From: Flavicella sediminum
GTDB taxonomy: Bacteria > Bacteroidota > Bacteroidia > Flavobacteriales > Flavobacteriaceae
Direction: 5' to 3'
Assembly: GCF_006381105.1 (NCBI RefSeq)
Contig: NZ_VDET01000016.1
Coordinates: 1-64,000, forward strand
Length of the DNA: 64,000 nucleotides
The notes beneath the pieces were generated by a model. It searched no databases. It was not told the DNA's origin and saw nothing but the letters and a program-made list of their open reading frames with translations. The translations under genes were made by a program, and so were the position numbers. This document shows, in pieces, positions 53,090-62,648 of this stretch. The first letter of the stretch is position 1; each line of letters begins with the position of its first letter.

Positions 53090-53875
53090 TTATTGATTTC
53101 CAGAATATCCTTTCATAATTCCTCTTTGAGAATTTCTAATAAACATGATTACTTCATCACGTTCTGGAGTAGCCTCCATCTCTGCTTCTATTTTTTCTAA
53201 AGCTTGTGAATTGTTGTAATTTTTTTGATATAAAATTCTATAGATTTCTTGAATCTCTTTTATTTTTTCAGAGTCAAATCCTCTTCTTCTTAAACCAATA
53301 GAATTAATTCCTACATACGACAAAGGTTCTTTTGCTGCTTTTGTATACGGAGGCACGTCTTTTCTAACCAAAGAACCACCAGATACCATCGCATGTTCGC
53401 CAATATGTATAAATTGATGAATCGCTGCAAGTCCACCTAACACAGCATAATCACCTACAGTTACATGCCCACCTAGCAACACTCCATTTACAATAATTGC
53501 ATTGTTACCAACAATACAATCATGCGCAATATGTGCAGCTGCCATGATCAAACAATTTTCTCCAACTACGGTTTTTCCTCTATCATTGGTTCCTCTATTA
53601 ATGGTCACACATTCTCTAATGGTTGTGTTATTACCAATAACGGTCAATGAATCTTCTCCTTCAAATTTTAAATCTTGAGGAATAGCAGAAATGACTGCTC
53701 CAGGAAAAATTCGACAATTTTCACCAATTCTAGCGCCTTCCATAATGGAAACATTAGATCCAATCCATGTACCAGAACCAATTTCAACATTTTTATGAAT
53801 GGTGGTAAAAGGTTCAATAACCACATTACGGGCTATTTTAGCTTGAGGATGTACGTATGCTAAGGGTTGATTCAT
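53090..53875 (-). CDS. lpxA: LpxA: UDP-N-acetylglucosamine O-acyltransferase
   Basis: This 261-residue trimeric left-handed beta-helix enzyme adds the first 3-hydroxyacyl chain to UDP-GlcNAc. It has the hexapeptide repeats, the catalytic histidine in MAAAHIAHDCIVGNN, the VNGVLLGGHVTVGDYAVLGGLAAIHQF motif and the C-terminal helical part beginning at VGINSIGLRRRGF. The start follows the LpxC/FabZ stop by one base, and efp follows after 39 bases. Length and motifs are standard. Confidence 0.96.
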   Translation of the reverse strand: MNQPLAYVHPQAKIARNVVIEPFTTIHKNVEIGSGTWIGSNVSIMEGARIGENCRIFPGAVISAIPQDLKFEGEDSLTVIGNNTTIRECVTINRGTNDRGKTVVGENCLIMAAAHIAHDCIVGNNAIIVNGVLLGGHVTVGDYAVLGGLAAIHQFIHIGEHAMVSGGSLVRKDVPPYTKAAKEPLSYVGINSIGLRRRGFDSEKIKEIQEIYRILYQKNYNNSQALEKIEAEMEATPERDEVIMFIRNSQRGIMKGYSGNQ

Positions 53876-53876
53876 C

Positions 53877-55268
53877 TTATTGCTTTTTTGCGATTTGTGC
53901 CATCAATGCTGCTTCTACTACTAATTTATTATTAGCGTAACCATAAGCTTGCATATGACAGATTCCCCTTCTAATTGGAGTGATTAATTCTGCTTTAAAT
54001 ATCAAAGTATCACCAGGTAATACTTTTTGTTTGAATTTCACATTGTCCATTTTCATGAAATATGTCAAATAATTTTCTGGATCTGGAACCGTACTTAACA
54101 CCAAAACTCCTCCACATTGTGCCATGGCTTCAATTTGTAATACTCCTGGCATTACTGGAGCTTCTGGGAAATGGCCTACAAAAAAAGGCTCATTCATAGA
54201 AACATTTTTCATTCCAACCACATGACTGTCCGATAATTCTAAAATTCTATCAATTAACAGAAATGGAGGTCTGTGAGGTAAAATTTCCATAATTTTATGG
54301 ATATCCATTAAAGGCGGCAAACTCAAATCGTATTGAGGTACATTGTTCCTTTTTTCTTGCTTGATAATATTTGCTAATTTCTTGGCAAATTTTGTATTGA
54401 TAGAATGCCCTGGTTTGTTTGCTATTACTTTCCCTCGAATTCGAGTTCCTACCAAAGCCAAATCTCCAATCACATCCAACAATTTATGTCGTGCTGCTTC
54501 ATTGGCCCAATGCAAAGTCAAATTATCTAAAATTCCGTTGGCTTTTACGCTAATTTCGTCTTTACCAAAGGCTGTTTTTAATTTTTCCATGGTTGATTCA
54601 GAAATCTCTTTATCAACATAAACGATGGCATTGTTTAAATCGCCACCTTTTATTAAATCATTGTCCAACAACATTTCTAACTCATGCAAAAAACTAAACG
54701 TTCTTGCATTTGAAATTTCTGCTTTAAATTCAGAAAGCGTATTCATATTGGCATTTTGTGTACCCAAAATTTGCGTACCAAAATCTACCATAGTTGTTAC
54801 CTGATATTCATCAGAAGGCATGATCATAATTTCACTCCCTGTCGACTCTTCTTTGTAAGAAATTACTTCCTTTACGATATATTCATCAATAGGTGCATCT
54901 TGCTCAACAATACCTGCATTTTCCAAAGCTTCTACAAAATATCTTGAAGACCCATCCATAATAGGAGGTTCAGCAGCATCCATTTCTAGAATTAAATTGG
55001 TAACCCCTAGTCCAACAGCTGCGGCTAATACATGCTCAGAAGTATGAATAGAAACTCCATTTTTCTCTAAATTGGTACCGCGCTGCGTATCAACTACATA
55101 TTCTGCTTTCGGCTCAATAGTAGGTTGACCTTCAAGATCAGTTCTTACAAAAGCATACCCGTAATTTACAGGCGCAGGCTTAAAAGTTAATGTTACTTCT
55201 TTACCAGTATGTAAACCGATACCAGAAAGTGTAATTTCATTTTTTATTGTCTGTTGATTCTTTTGCAT
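53877..55268 (-). CDS. LpxC/FabZ fusion: deacetylase plus 3-hydroxyacyl-ACP dehydratase
   Basis: This 463-residue bifunctional protein is typical of Bacteroidota. The N-terminal part (1 to about 305) is LpxC, the zinc deacetylase that commits lipid A synthesis: SGIGLHTGKEVTLTFKPAP, ISIHTSEHVLAA with zinc histidines, DGSSRYFVEALENAG and HKLLDVIGDLAL. The C-terminal part (about 315-463) is FabZ, with IMEILPHRPPFLLIDRI and HFPEAPVMPGVLQIEAMAQ holding the hotdog-fold active-site His and Glu. The fusion couples acyl supply and lipid A. It lies between lpxD (2-base gap) and lpxA (1-base gap). Confidence 0.96.
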   Translation of the reverse strand: MQKNQQTIKNEITLSGIGLHTGKEVTLTFKPAPVNYGYAFVRTDLEGQPTIEPKAEYVVDTQRGTNLEKNGVSIHTSEHVLAAAVGLGVTNLILEMDAAEPPIMDGSSRYFVEALENAGIVEQDAPIDEYIVKEVISYKEESTGSEIMIMPSDEYQVTTMVDFGTQILGTQNANMNTLSEFKAEISNARTFSFLHELEMLLDNDLIKGGDLNNAIVYVDKEISESTMEKLKTAFGKDEISVKANGILDNLTLHWANEAARHKLLDVIGDLALVGTRIRGKVIANKPGHSINTKFAKKLANIIKQEKRNNVPQYDLSLPPLMDIHKIMEILPHRPPFLLIDRILELSDSHVVGMKNVSMNEPFFVGHFPEAPVMPGVLQIEAMAQCGGVLVLSTVPDPENYLTYFMKMDNVKFKQKVLPGDTLIFKAELITPIRRGICHMQAYGYANNKLVVEAALMAQIAKKQ

Positions 55269-55270
55269 CT

Positions 55271-56305
55271 TTATGATTCTTTTAATGCTTTAATTTCTTT
55301 TTCTAATTGTTCTAATTTTTGAATATGACTTGGCAATTTTTTAAAATGCACATAAGATCTGTTGTACTGAGTGGCATCATAAGCAGGTGTCCCTTTGATT
55401 ACTGCATTGTCTTTGATGCTACTTGCTACTCCAGTATTCCCTTGGATTTTCACTCCATTTCCTATGCTAATATGTCCTGCAATGGCCACTTGACCACCAA
55501 TCATACAATTTTCACCAATTTTTGTTGAACCTGCTACTGCGGTAATTGCCGCTATCACGGTATTGGCTCCAACTTCTACATTGTGTGCAATTTGAACAAA
55601 ATTATCTAATTTAACTCCTTTCCCTATTTTTGTCGACCCTAAAGTAGCTCTATCAATGGCGGTATTAGCACCAATATCTACATGATCTCCAATTACGACA
55701 TTTCCTATTTGAGGAATGGCTGAATATTCTCCATTTTCATCAGGTGCAAAACCAAATCCATCTGCGCCAATAACAGCACCAGAATGTATTTTACAATTTT
55801 TACCTATCTGAGTTTCCGAATATATTTTAACTCCCGCAAATAAGGTCGTTCCTTCTCCTATTTCAACATTGTCACCAATAAAACAATTGGGATAAATTTT
55901 CACATCATCTCCCAAAACAACATTCTGACCGATATGGGAAAAAGCGCCAAGATAAACATTTGCACCGAACTTCGCAGACTCACTTTTAAAATGAGGCTCT
56001 TCAAATCCTGATTTGTTATTTTTTATTTCATTATAAAACGACAATAAAGTAGAAAATGCCTTGTAAGCATCTGGTACTTTTATCAATGTTGTTGTAATTT
56101 CTTTATCTGGGGTAAAACTTTTATTTACAATGGCTACGGAAGCATGTGTTGTGTAAATATAAGGTGTGTATTTTTCATTCGATAAAAAAGTCAAAGAACC
56201 AGGTTCTCCTTCTTCAATCTTTGAAAGCTTTGAAACTTCTTCTTCGGGGTTTCCTACGACCTCCCCTTCCAAAATTTCTGCTATTTGTATTGCTGTAAAT
56301 TTCAT
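55271..56305 (-). CDS. lpxD: LpxD: UDP-3-O-(3-hydroxyacyl)glucosamine N-acyltransferase
   Basis: This enzyme adds the second hydroxyacyl chain in lipid A synthesis. The start at 56305 (MKFTAIQIAEILEGEVVG, 344 residues) is chosen for the standard LpxD N-terminus; a longer frame would overlap the HD gene. The uridine-binding domain, hexapeptide repeats, catalytic His in FVQIAHNVEVGANT, the IGADGFGFAPDENGEY loop and the C-terminal helix (HFKKLPSHIQKLEQLEKEIK) are intact. It follows the HD hydrolase gene by 34 bases and is followed by lpxC/fabZ after 2 bases. Confidence 0.96.
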   Translation of the reverse strand: MKFTAIQIAEILEGEVVGNPEEEVSKLSKIEEGEPGSLTFLSNEKYTPYIYTTHASVAIVNKSFTPDKEITTTLIKVPDAYKAFSTLLSFYNEIKNNKSGFEEPHFKSESAKFGANVYLGAFSHIGQNVVLGDDVKIYPNCFIGDNVEIGEGTTLFAGVKIYSETQIGKNCKIHSGAVIGADGFGFAPDENGEYSAIPQIGNVVIGDHVDIGANTAIDRATLGSTKIGKGVKLDNFVQIAHNVEVGANTVIAAITAVAGSTKIGENCMIGGQVAIAGHISIGNGVKIQGNTGVASSIKDNAVIKGTPAYDATQYNRSYVHFKKLPSHIQKLEQLEKEIKALKES

Positions 56306-56339
56306 TATCTGCAAAAGTATAAAAATAATATGTATCCTG

Positions 56340-57575
56340 CTAAACCAATTTCTTTGGATAACAAACAAAATGTTTAACTACCGGATTGGTTAATGCTTGA
56401 ATATTTAGTTGATCTGAAGCCTTTCCTAAATCCAAAATACTTCCGTTTTTAAACAAAATATTAATCTTACTTTTTGAAGAATTATACGCTTGATTTTCAA
56501 CAGAATCTGTAAAAACAAAATACGGAAGCTCTTCTTCTGTATAGTTGTATAAGTTTTTATTTTCTATCTCAATCTCCTTAAACTCTTCAGAGCTAAGTTC
56601 ATTTTTCAAAAATTCAATTCGCAGCAAATCTCTATTTATAATCATTTCCGACAAAGAAGAAAGTACCCGATCTGGATAACTGATCCATTCTTTTATTGCC
56701 GAAAGCACATCATAATCATCTAAACGCGCAAAACAAGCGACCGTTTCATTGCCAAAATTTTCTTTGTTAATTTGGTTTTGTAAAAAAAACTGAAAAGCTT
56801 TACTGGCAGGCAATTTTTCGCCTCTTTTTGATAAAACATTGGCACGCTTTAATAAGTTCACCAACATTTTTTCTGCCACCACTCCTGTTTTATGCAAATA
56901 CACTTGCCAATACATCAACCTACGTCCAACAATAAATTTTTCGGCAGAATAAACACCTTTTTGCTCAAGAACCAATTCATCATTCACCACATTTAACATC
57001 ACAATCAAACGTTCTGAATTTATATTTCCTTCCGCAACACCTGTGTAAAAACTATCGCGCTTTAAATAATCCAATCGATCCATGTCCATTTGACTTGAAA
57101 CCAATTGCAGCATAAAATTACGTGGGTATTTTCCCTCAAAAATTTCAATAGCCAAACGCAACTTCCCATCAAATTGCTCATTTAATTCTCGCATATACAG
57201 TAATGAAATTTCTTCATGACTGATTCCGCTAACAATACTATGTTCCAAAGCATGAGAAAAAGGTCCGTGCCCAATATCGTGTAACAAAATGGCTATATTT
57301 AATGCTGTAGCCTCTTCATCAGAAATCTCAACTCCTTTTGCTTGCAGTGTTGCCACCGTTTTTTGCATTAAATGCATACAGCCAATGGCATGATGAAAAC
57401 GCGTGTGGTGGGCACCTGGGTATACCAAATAAGACAATCCCATTTGAGAAATCCTTCTTAAACGTTGAAAATAAGGATGTTCAATTAAATCAAAAATTAA
57501 TGCATTGGGTATTGTAATAAAACCGTAAATTGGGTCGTTTAAAATCTTTAATTTGTTCGTTTTTTTTGCGCTCAA
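56340..57575 (-). CDS. HD-domain phosphohydrolase (COG1078, dGTPase-like)
   Basis: This 411-residue cytoplasmic protein has the HD motif region FQRLRRISQMGLSYLVYPGAHHTRFHHAIGCMHLM, then ILLHDIGHGPFSHALEH with the HD doublet, and SSQMDMDRLDYLKRDSFYTG, the order of SAMHD1/dGTPase-like HD proteins. It is predicted to hydrolyse nucleotides or nucleotide-like phosphates; the substrate is not determined. It is the first gene of the lpxD-lpxC/fabZ-lpxA-efp operon, a conserved order in Flavobacteriia. A -7 box lies about 23 bases before the ATG. Confidence 0.9.
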   Translation of the reverse strand: MSAKKTNKLKILNDPIYGFITIPNALIFDLIEHPYFQRLRRISQMGLSYLVYPGAHHTRFHHAIGCMHLMQKTVATLQAKGVEISDEEATALNIAILLHDIGHGPFSHALEHSIVSGISHEEISLLYMRELNEQFDGKLRLAIEIFEGKYPRNFMLQLVSSQMDMDRLDYLKRDSFYTGVAEGNINSERLIVMLNVVNDELVLEQKGVYSAEKFIVGRRLMYWQVYLHKTGVVAEKMLVNLLKRANVLSKRGEKLPASKAFQFFLQNQINKENFGNETVACFARLDDYDVLSAIKEWISYPDRVLSSLSEMIINRDLLRIEFLKNELSSEEFKEIEIENKNLYNYTEEELPYFVFTDSVENQAYNSSKSKINILFKNGSILDLGKASDQLNIQALTNPVVKHFVCYPKKLV

Positions 57576-57597
57576 AAGAATTATTTTTAAAAAAAGA

Positions 57598-57605
57598 CAA
57601 AGATA
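57598..57605 (-). promoter_or_regulatory. Candidate -7 box of the HD-lpx operon
   Basis: TATCTTTG on the minus strand fits TAnnTTTG, 22 bases before the HD gene ATG at 57575. The -33 element is unclear. Confidence 0.5.
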
Positions 57606-57712
57606 ACAATCTAAAGTAGTTAAAGGCCCATTCGGCTTATAATATTAACTACTCAAATTCATTGCTTTTTAGAGTAAAATCCTAAACAAAGCAATACAAA
57701 GAATTATAAAAT

Positions 57713-59260
57713 ATGAAAAGCATACACATACTATGGGTAGATGATGAGATTGAATTATTAAAACCTCATATTCTATTTTTAGAAGCAAAAAATTACACTA
57801 TTTCCAAATGTACCAATGGCGCTGATGCCCTTGACTTGATCAAAGAGGAAAATTACGACGTTGTTTTTTTGGATGAAAACATGCCAGGTTTAACGGGTAT
57901 TGAAACCTTAACGGAAATAAAAAACATAAAAACCAATCTTCCTGTTATCATGATTACCAAAAGTGAGGAAGAATATATTATGGAGGAAGCCATTGGTTCT
58001 AAAATTGCGGATTACCTTATCAAACCCGTAAATCCGAATCAAATTTTATTAAGTTTAAAGAAAAACTTAGACCATTCTAGATTAATTACAGAAAAAACAA
58101 CCTCCAATTACCAACAGGAATTCAGAAAAATATCTATGGATTTGGCCATGGTAAATTCTTATGAGGAATGGATTGAAATTTACCACAAATTGATTCATTG
58201 GGAACTTGAACTTGAAAATATTGATGATACCGGTATGCTTGCCATACTTGAAAGTCAGAAACAAGAAGCCAACAGTTTGTTTTTTAAATTCATTAAAAGA
58301 AACTATGAAGATTTACTAATTGCCCATGACCGACCGGTATTTTCACACATGTTGTTTAAAGATGTGATTCTTCCTGAATTGGATACAGACAAAGGAACTT
58401 TGTTAATTGTTATTGACAACCTGCGTTACGATCAGTGGAAAGTTTTAGAACCACATCTACAACCTTTCTACAAAAAAACAAGTGAAACTCCTTTTTATAG
58501 CATACTACCTACAGCAACCCAATACGCAAGAAATGCGATATTCTCAGGATTGACGCCTTTAGAAATGGAAAAAAAACATCCTAACTATTGGAAAAACGAC
58601 ACCGATGAAGGTGGTAAAAACTTGTATGAAAATGAATTTTTAACTGCTCAAATTCAACGTTTAAAACCAGGCTTAAAACACGAATATTATAAAATAACCA
58701 CCTCCAGAGCTGCCAAAGAATTGGATGATAATTTTAATGGTTTAAAAGGAAATGATTTAACCGCTGTTGTTTACAATTTTGTAGACATGCTTTCTCATTC
58801 AAAAACCGAACTAGATGTGATTAAAGAACTGGCTGGTGATGAAAAATCGTACCGATCGTTAACCTTGAGTTGGTTTAAAAATTCGCCAATATTTAGCACC
58901 ATTCAAAAAGCACAAAAGGCCGGTATGAAATTAATTATCACCACCGATCACGGAACCATTAATAGTAAAAAGCCAACCAAAGTGATTGGTAACCGTGAAA
59001 TTAGTGACAACCTGCGCTATAAAGTAGGTAGAAGTTTGACCTTTGAAGAAAAGGATGTGTACAGCGTTCGAAACCCAAAAGATATTTTCTTACCAACACA
59101 GCACATGAACAGTTCTTTTATTTTTGCTAAGGAAGATTTGTTTTTTGCCTATCCAAACAATTACAATCACTTTGTAAAATATTACAAAAACACCTATCAA
59201 CACGGTGGAATTTCATTAGAAGAAATGATTATTCCTTGTGCTATTTTTGAACCTAAATAA
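57713..59260 (+). CDS. porX: PorX-type response regulator with PglZ domain
   Basis: This 515-residue protein has a CheY-like receiver (1-120; ILWVDDEIELL, phospho-acceptor Asp54 in VVFLDENMPGL, MITKSEEE, LIKPVNPNQ), a helical linker (130-205) and a PglZ domain of the alkaline phosphatase superfamily (about 210-515; IVIDNLRYDQWKVL, SILPTATQYARNAIFSG, NFVDMLSHSK, IITTDHGT). In Porphyromonas and Flavobacterium PorX regulates type IX secretion and has zinc-dependent phosphodiesterase activity. The kinase PorY and the T9SS core genes are not in this window. The neighbour tsaE follows after 40 bases. Confidence 0.95.
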   Translation: MKSIHILWVDDEIELLKPHILFLEAKNYTISKCTNGADALDLIKEENYDVVFLDENMPGLTGIETLTEIKNIKTNLPVIMITKSEEEYIMEEAIGSKIADYLIKPVNPNQILLSLKKNLDHSRLITEKTTSNYQQEFRKISMDLAMVNSYEEWIEIYHKLIHWELELENIDDTGMLAILESQKQEANSLFFKFIKRNYEDLLIAHDRPVFSHMLFKDVILPELDTDKGTLLIVIDNLRYDQWKVLEPHLQPFYKKTSETPFYSILPTATQYARNAIFSGLTPLEMEKKHPNYWKNDTDEGGKNLYENEFLTAQIQRLKPGLKHEYYKITTSRAAKELDDNFNGLKGNDLTAVVYNFVDMLSHSKTELDVIKELAGDEKSYRSLTLSWFKNSPIFSTIQKAQKAGMKLIITTDHGTINSKKPTKVIGNREISDNLRYKVGRSLTFEEKDVYSVRNPKDIFLPTQHMNSSFIFAKEDLFFAYPNNYNHFVKYYKNTYQHGGISLEEMIIPCAIFEPK

Positions 59261-59273
59261 AAAAGTTATTTCT

Positions 59274-59281
59274 TATTTTTG
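59274..59281 (+). promoter_or_regulatory. Candidate -7 box for tsaE
   Basis: TATTTTTG fits TAnnTTTG and lies 19 bases before the tsaE ATG at 59301. Confidence 0.4.
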
Positions 59282-59300
59282 TGCCACTATTTAAAATAAA

Positions 59301-59714
59301 ATGCAAAAAAAATATACTTTAGAACAGATCCCAGAAATTGCCAAAGAAATTATTGCAGCTTGCAATTCTAAATCGGTACTTTTTTATGCCGAAATGGGAC
59401 TAGGAAAAACAACATTGATTAAGGAATTGGTCAAACAATTGGGCATTGATGATGTTGCCAGCTCTCCAACTTTTTCATTGGTCAATGAATACTTTTCAGA
59501 AAAGAACGGTACCATTTATCATTTCGATTTTTATAGAATTGAAAAAGAAGAAGAAGCCTATGATATTGGTATCGAAGATTATTTTTACAGCGACGCCTGG
59601 TGCTTTATAGAATGGCCATCTATAATTGAAAATTTACTACCTTTAGACTGTGTCAAAATTTATTTGAGTTTAAACGAGGACAACACAAGAACCATTCGCT
59701 TGGAAAAAGCATAA
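59301..59714 (+). CDS. tsaE: TsaE: tRNA threonylcarbamoyladenosine synthesis ATPase
   Basis: This 137-residue P-loop protein has the Walker A-like AEMGLGKTTLIKELVKQLG and the SSPTFSLVNEY switch region, YHFDFYRI and FIEWPSIIENLLP, typical for TsaE (YjeE). TsaE works with TsaB and TsaD to make t6A37 in ANN-decoding tRNAs. It follows porX and precedes the alanine dehydrogenase gene, a gene order frequent in Flavobacteriia. Confidence 0.95.
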   Translation: MQKKYTLEQIPEIAKEIIAACNSKSVLFYAEMGLGKTTLIKELVKQLGIDDVASSPTFSLVNEYFSEKNGTIYHFDFYRIEKEEEAYDIGIEDYFYSDAWCFIEWPSIIENLLPLDCVKIYLSLNEDNTRTIRLEKA

Positions 59715-59750
59715 CACTCCTTGTTTTTACTCACAATTATACAACAACCT

Positions 59751-60950
59751 ATGAGTAAACATTTTTCTCCTTTTAGCTATGCGGAATTAATTCCACAAGA
59801 AGAAATGCTAGAAATAAAAAAACAAAAAGGGCAACTATTTATTGGACTTCCAAAAGAAACTTTTTTTGAAGAAAAGAGAATTTGTTTAACGCCTGATGCG
59901 GTGGCTGCCTTAACACAAAGCGGTCATAAAATAGTCATTGAAACAGGAGCTGGCGAATGCGCCAACTTTACAGACCATAATTACTCTGAAGCTGGAGCCA
60001 AAATTGCCTATCATGCCAAAGAAGTTTTTGACTGTCATATCATCTTAAAAATTGAACCCCCTACTTTTGAAGAAATTGCCTTAATCAAACCACAAAGTAT
60101 TTTGGTTTCTGCATTGCAATTAAAAACTCAAACTAAAAAGTACTTTGAAGCTTTGGCGCAAAAAAGAATTACGGCCATTGCTTTTGATTTCATCAAAGAC
60201 GATCAAGGAATTTATCCAATCGTTAAATCTTTAAGTGAAATTGCAGGTACAGCTTCCGTACTTATTGCTGCTGAATTGATGAGTACACAGAATAATGGAA
60301 ATGGTGTTTTACTTGGAAATATTAGTGGTGTTCCTCCTTGTGAAGTTGTTATTTTAGGCGCAGGAACAGTGGGCGAATTTGCTGCAAAATCGGCCTTAGG
60401 AATTGGCGCGTCTGTAAAAGTATTCGACAATTCTATTTCTAAATTAAGAAACTTACAAAATAACACCAGTGCCACCGTTTATACATCTACTTTGCAACCA
60501 AGAACTTTACAAAAGGCTTTGATGCGTTGTGATGTGGTGATTGGTGCTTTGCGTGGAACTTCTAGATCACCTGTCGTAGTCACCGAAGAAATGATACAAA
60601 ACATGAAACCCGGAGCCGTTATTGTGGATGTCAGTATCGATCGTGGTGGTTGTTTTGAAACTTCAGAAGTCACTACCCATAGCTGCCCCACCTTTGAAAA
60701 ACATGGCATTACCCATTATTGTGTGCCAAATATTCCTTCAAGATATGCCCGAACAGCAACGGTATCTATCAGTAATATATTAACACCTTTTTTATTACAT
60801 ATTGCCGATCAAGGTGGCTTTGAACATGCCTTTAGGAGTGAACGTGTTTTGCAAAGCGGGATGTATTTTTACCATGGTATTTTAACGCACAAAGCCGTTG
60901 GAGAATGGTTTGACCTTCCGTATCGGGATATCAATTTATTGATTCTTTAA
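59751..60950 (+). CDS. Alanine dehydrogenase
   Basis: This 399-residue protein starts at ATG 59751 (MSKHFSPFSYAELIPQEEM); a TTG-initiated form ten codons longer is unlikely. The N-terminal domain has LFIGLPKETFFEEKRICLTPDAVAAL, IETGAGECANFTDHNYSEAGAKI and KIEPPTFEEIA, and the NAD domain has EVVILGAGTVGEFAAKSALGIGASVKVFD followed by VVIGALRG and VDVSIDRGGCFETS. These match alanine dehydrogenase, which interconverts alanine and pyruvate plus ammonia; the roughly 35-residue N-terminal extension is usual in Bacteroidota homologues. The related transhydrogenase alpha subunit is less likely because no membrane parts follow. Confidence 0.9.
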   Translation: MSKHFSPFSYAELIPQEEMLEIKKQKGQLFIGLPKETFFEEKRICLTPDAVAALTQSGHKIVIETGAGECANFTDHNYSEAGAKIAYHAKEVFDCHIILKIEPPTFEEIALIKPQSILVSALQLKTQTKKYFEALAQKRITAIAFDFIKDDQGIYPIVKSLSEIAGTASVLIAAELMSTQNNGNGVLLGNISGVPPCEVVILGAGTVGEFAAKSALGIGASVKVFDNSISKLRNLQNNTSATVYTSTLQPRTLQKALMRCDVVIGALRGTSRSPVVVTEEMIQNMKPGAVIVDVSIDRGGCFETSEVTTHSCPTFEKHGITHYCVPNIPSRYARTATVSISNILTPFLLHIADQGGFEHAFRSERVLQSGMYFYHGILTHKAVGEWFDLPYRDINLLIL

Positions 60951-61048
60951 AAAGTTTATTGCCTTTTTAGAAGTAGCCAAAATCTTCCTGAAAAAAAATT
61001 ATTGACCGATAAAAAATGAGTACTTTTACGGCTGAAATTTTATAAGTT

Positions 61049-61432
61049 ATGAACTTAGCGAAACGAAGCTTTTACTTTTTTGGAGGTAGTATTATCGGAA
61101 TTATTATTGTTCTTTTTATTGCCAAACAAAAAAACATCCAATTTCCTTACGGACCCGATTCACGTACTTTAAAAAGTATTCGTGTAAAACCACACTATTA
61201 CTTTTCTGAACAAGCACAAAATGCCGTTGACACTTACGGATTGGATTCTATTAGAATTGCCTATTTATTAAGTGAAAGTGATGTGGACTTCTCTGAAAGC
61301 GATACAGACACAAGCAAACCTTGTCAAAAATATAAAATTAACGGTGAACTAAACGACTTAGAAGTTTCTCTTCTAGTGAAACGTTGTGACTCTTCCGCTA
61401 CTTTTGAAAAAATTACTATCAACAAAAAATAA
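61049..61432 (+). CDS. Small single-pass membrane protein (DUF4258-like, tentative)
   Basis: This 127-residue protein has one N-terminal membrane segment (residues 8-25, YFFGGSIIGIIIVLFIA) and a short extracytoplasmic part with VKPHYYFSEQAQNAVDTYGLDS, LLSESDVDFSESDTDTSKPCQKY and LEVSLLVKRCDSSATFEKI. Two cysteines could form a disulfide. The pattern (SEQAQ...Y...S.I..LL..SDVDF) resembles DUF4258, often found next to alanine dehydrogenase and galM in Flavobacteriia. It precedes galM by 5 bases, so it is probably co-transcribed. Confidence 0.6.
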   Translation: MNLAKRSFYFFGGSIIGIIIVLFIAKQKNIQFPYGPDSRTLKSIRVKPHYYFSEQAQNAVDTYGLDSIRIAYLLSESDVDFSESDTDTSKPCQKYKINGELNDLEVSLLVKRCDSSATFEKITINKK

Positions 61433-61437
61433 TTCCC

Positions 61438-62502
61438 ATGACCAAAGTTTTATTAGATGCTAAAAAATTTGAAAAAATAATTGATGGCAAACCTGTACAA
61501 TTATTCACTTTAGAAAACAGTAACGGATTGGTTTCTGAAATCACCAATTTTGGTGGACGAATTGTAAGTTTATGGGCTCCTGATAAAAATGGTAATTTTG
61601 AAGATCTTGTATTGGGTTATGATCATATTGAACGCTATGAAAATCCGCCAAGCGAAGTTTATTTAGGCGCCTTGATTGGACGTTATGGAAATAGAATTGC
61701 CAAAGGAAGATTTGAACTGAACGGAAATATCTTTTCTGGCGCTATTAATAATGGACCCAATCATTTACATGGCGGACTCAAAGGTTTTTCTCATGTAGTT
61801 TGGGATGCCAAGCAAATTAACAAACAACAACTCGAACTTCGCTACCTATCAGTTGACGGAGAAGAAGGCTATCCTGGTAATTTACAAATTACAGTTAGCT
61901 ATACCTTAACAGACGACAATGCTTTGGAATTGGAATACAAAGGCACCACAGATGCTGCAACACATGTCAATTTAACCAACCACTCTTATTTCAATTTGAA
62001 AGGAGCTGGAAATGGACCTGTAGCCGATCATTTGCTGCAATTAAATGCAGATCATTATATTCCTACCGATGAAACTGCAATTCCTTTAGGAAACTTAGAA
62101 AGTGTTGCCAATACTCCTTTTGACTTTAGAGAATTAAAATTAATAGGTGAAAATTTAAACGATGACAACAAACAATTAAAAATGGCTAGAGGTTACGACC
62201 ATACAGTTGCTTTTAATTTGGCTGACAAAAATACAAGAGCTGTTTTAGCTATTGAACCTAAATCAGGTAGAACACTAGAAGTTTTTACCAACGAACCAGG
62301 TGCACAGTTTTATACAGGAAATTGGGTGACAGGTTGTGGAACTGGAAAACAGGGAAAAATCTACCTATCGCAAGAAAGTTTTTGCATAGAAACACAGCAT
62401 TTCCCAAACAGTCCAAATCAAGAAAATTTTCCTTCTACCTTATTACAACCAGGTGAAGCATATTATTCTTTCTGTTCTTATAAATTTGGTGTGCAAGCCT
62501 AG
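61438..62502 (+). CDS. galM: Aldose 1-epimerase (galactose mutarotase)
   Basis: This 354-residue enzyme interconverts alpha and beta anomers of aldoses. The GalM motifs FGGRIVSLWAPD, VLGYDHIERYE, GALIGRYGNRIAKGRF, GPNHLHGGLKGFSHVVWD, VNLTNHSYFNLKG (catalytic His) and FTNEPGAQFYTGNW are in place, with the general base in CIETQHFPNSPNQENFPST. No signal peptide, so cytoplasmic. It is the last gene before a strong bidirectional terminator. Confidence 0.95.
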   Translation: MTKVLLDAKKFEKIIDGKPVQLFTLENSNGLVSEITNFGGRIVSLWAPDKNGNFEDLVLGYDHIERYENPPSEVYLGALIGRYGNRIAKGRFELNGNIFSGAINNGPNHLHGGLKGFSHVVWDAKQINKQQLELRYLSVDGEEGYPGNLQITVSYTLTDDNALELEYKGTTDAATHVNLTNHSYFNLKGAGNGPVADHLLQLNADHYIPTDETAIPLGNLESVANTPFDFRELKLIGENLNDDNKQLKMARGYDHTVAFNLADKNTRAVLAIEPKSGRTLEVFTNEPGAQFYTGNWVTGCGTGKQGKIYLSQESFCIETQHFPNSPNQENFPSTLLQPGEAYYSFCSYKFGVQA

Positions 62503-62578
62503 ACTTCTGCAAGTTTAGCCTACTCAAACCGACAAGCTAAGCCAACTGAAATATACAAGCTCATTCTATTAGAATGAT

Positions 62579-62617
62579 AAAAAACCGTATCCTGACTATG
62601 TCGAGGATACGGTTTTT
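62579..62617. terminator. Bidirectional terminator after galM
   Basis: AAAACCGTATCCT and AGGATACGGTTTT form a 13-bp stem with a 10-base loop and terminal A/T runs, between convergent genes. Confidence 0.92.
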
Positions 62618-62648
62618 TGTTTAGTCACTTTCTTTCTAAAAGCTACAA

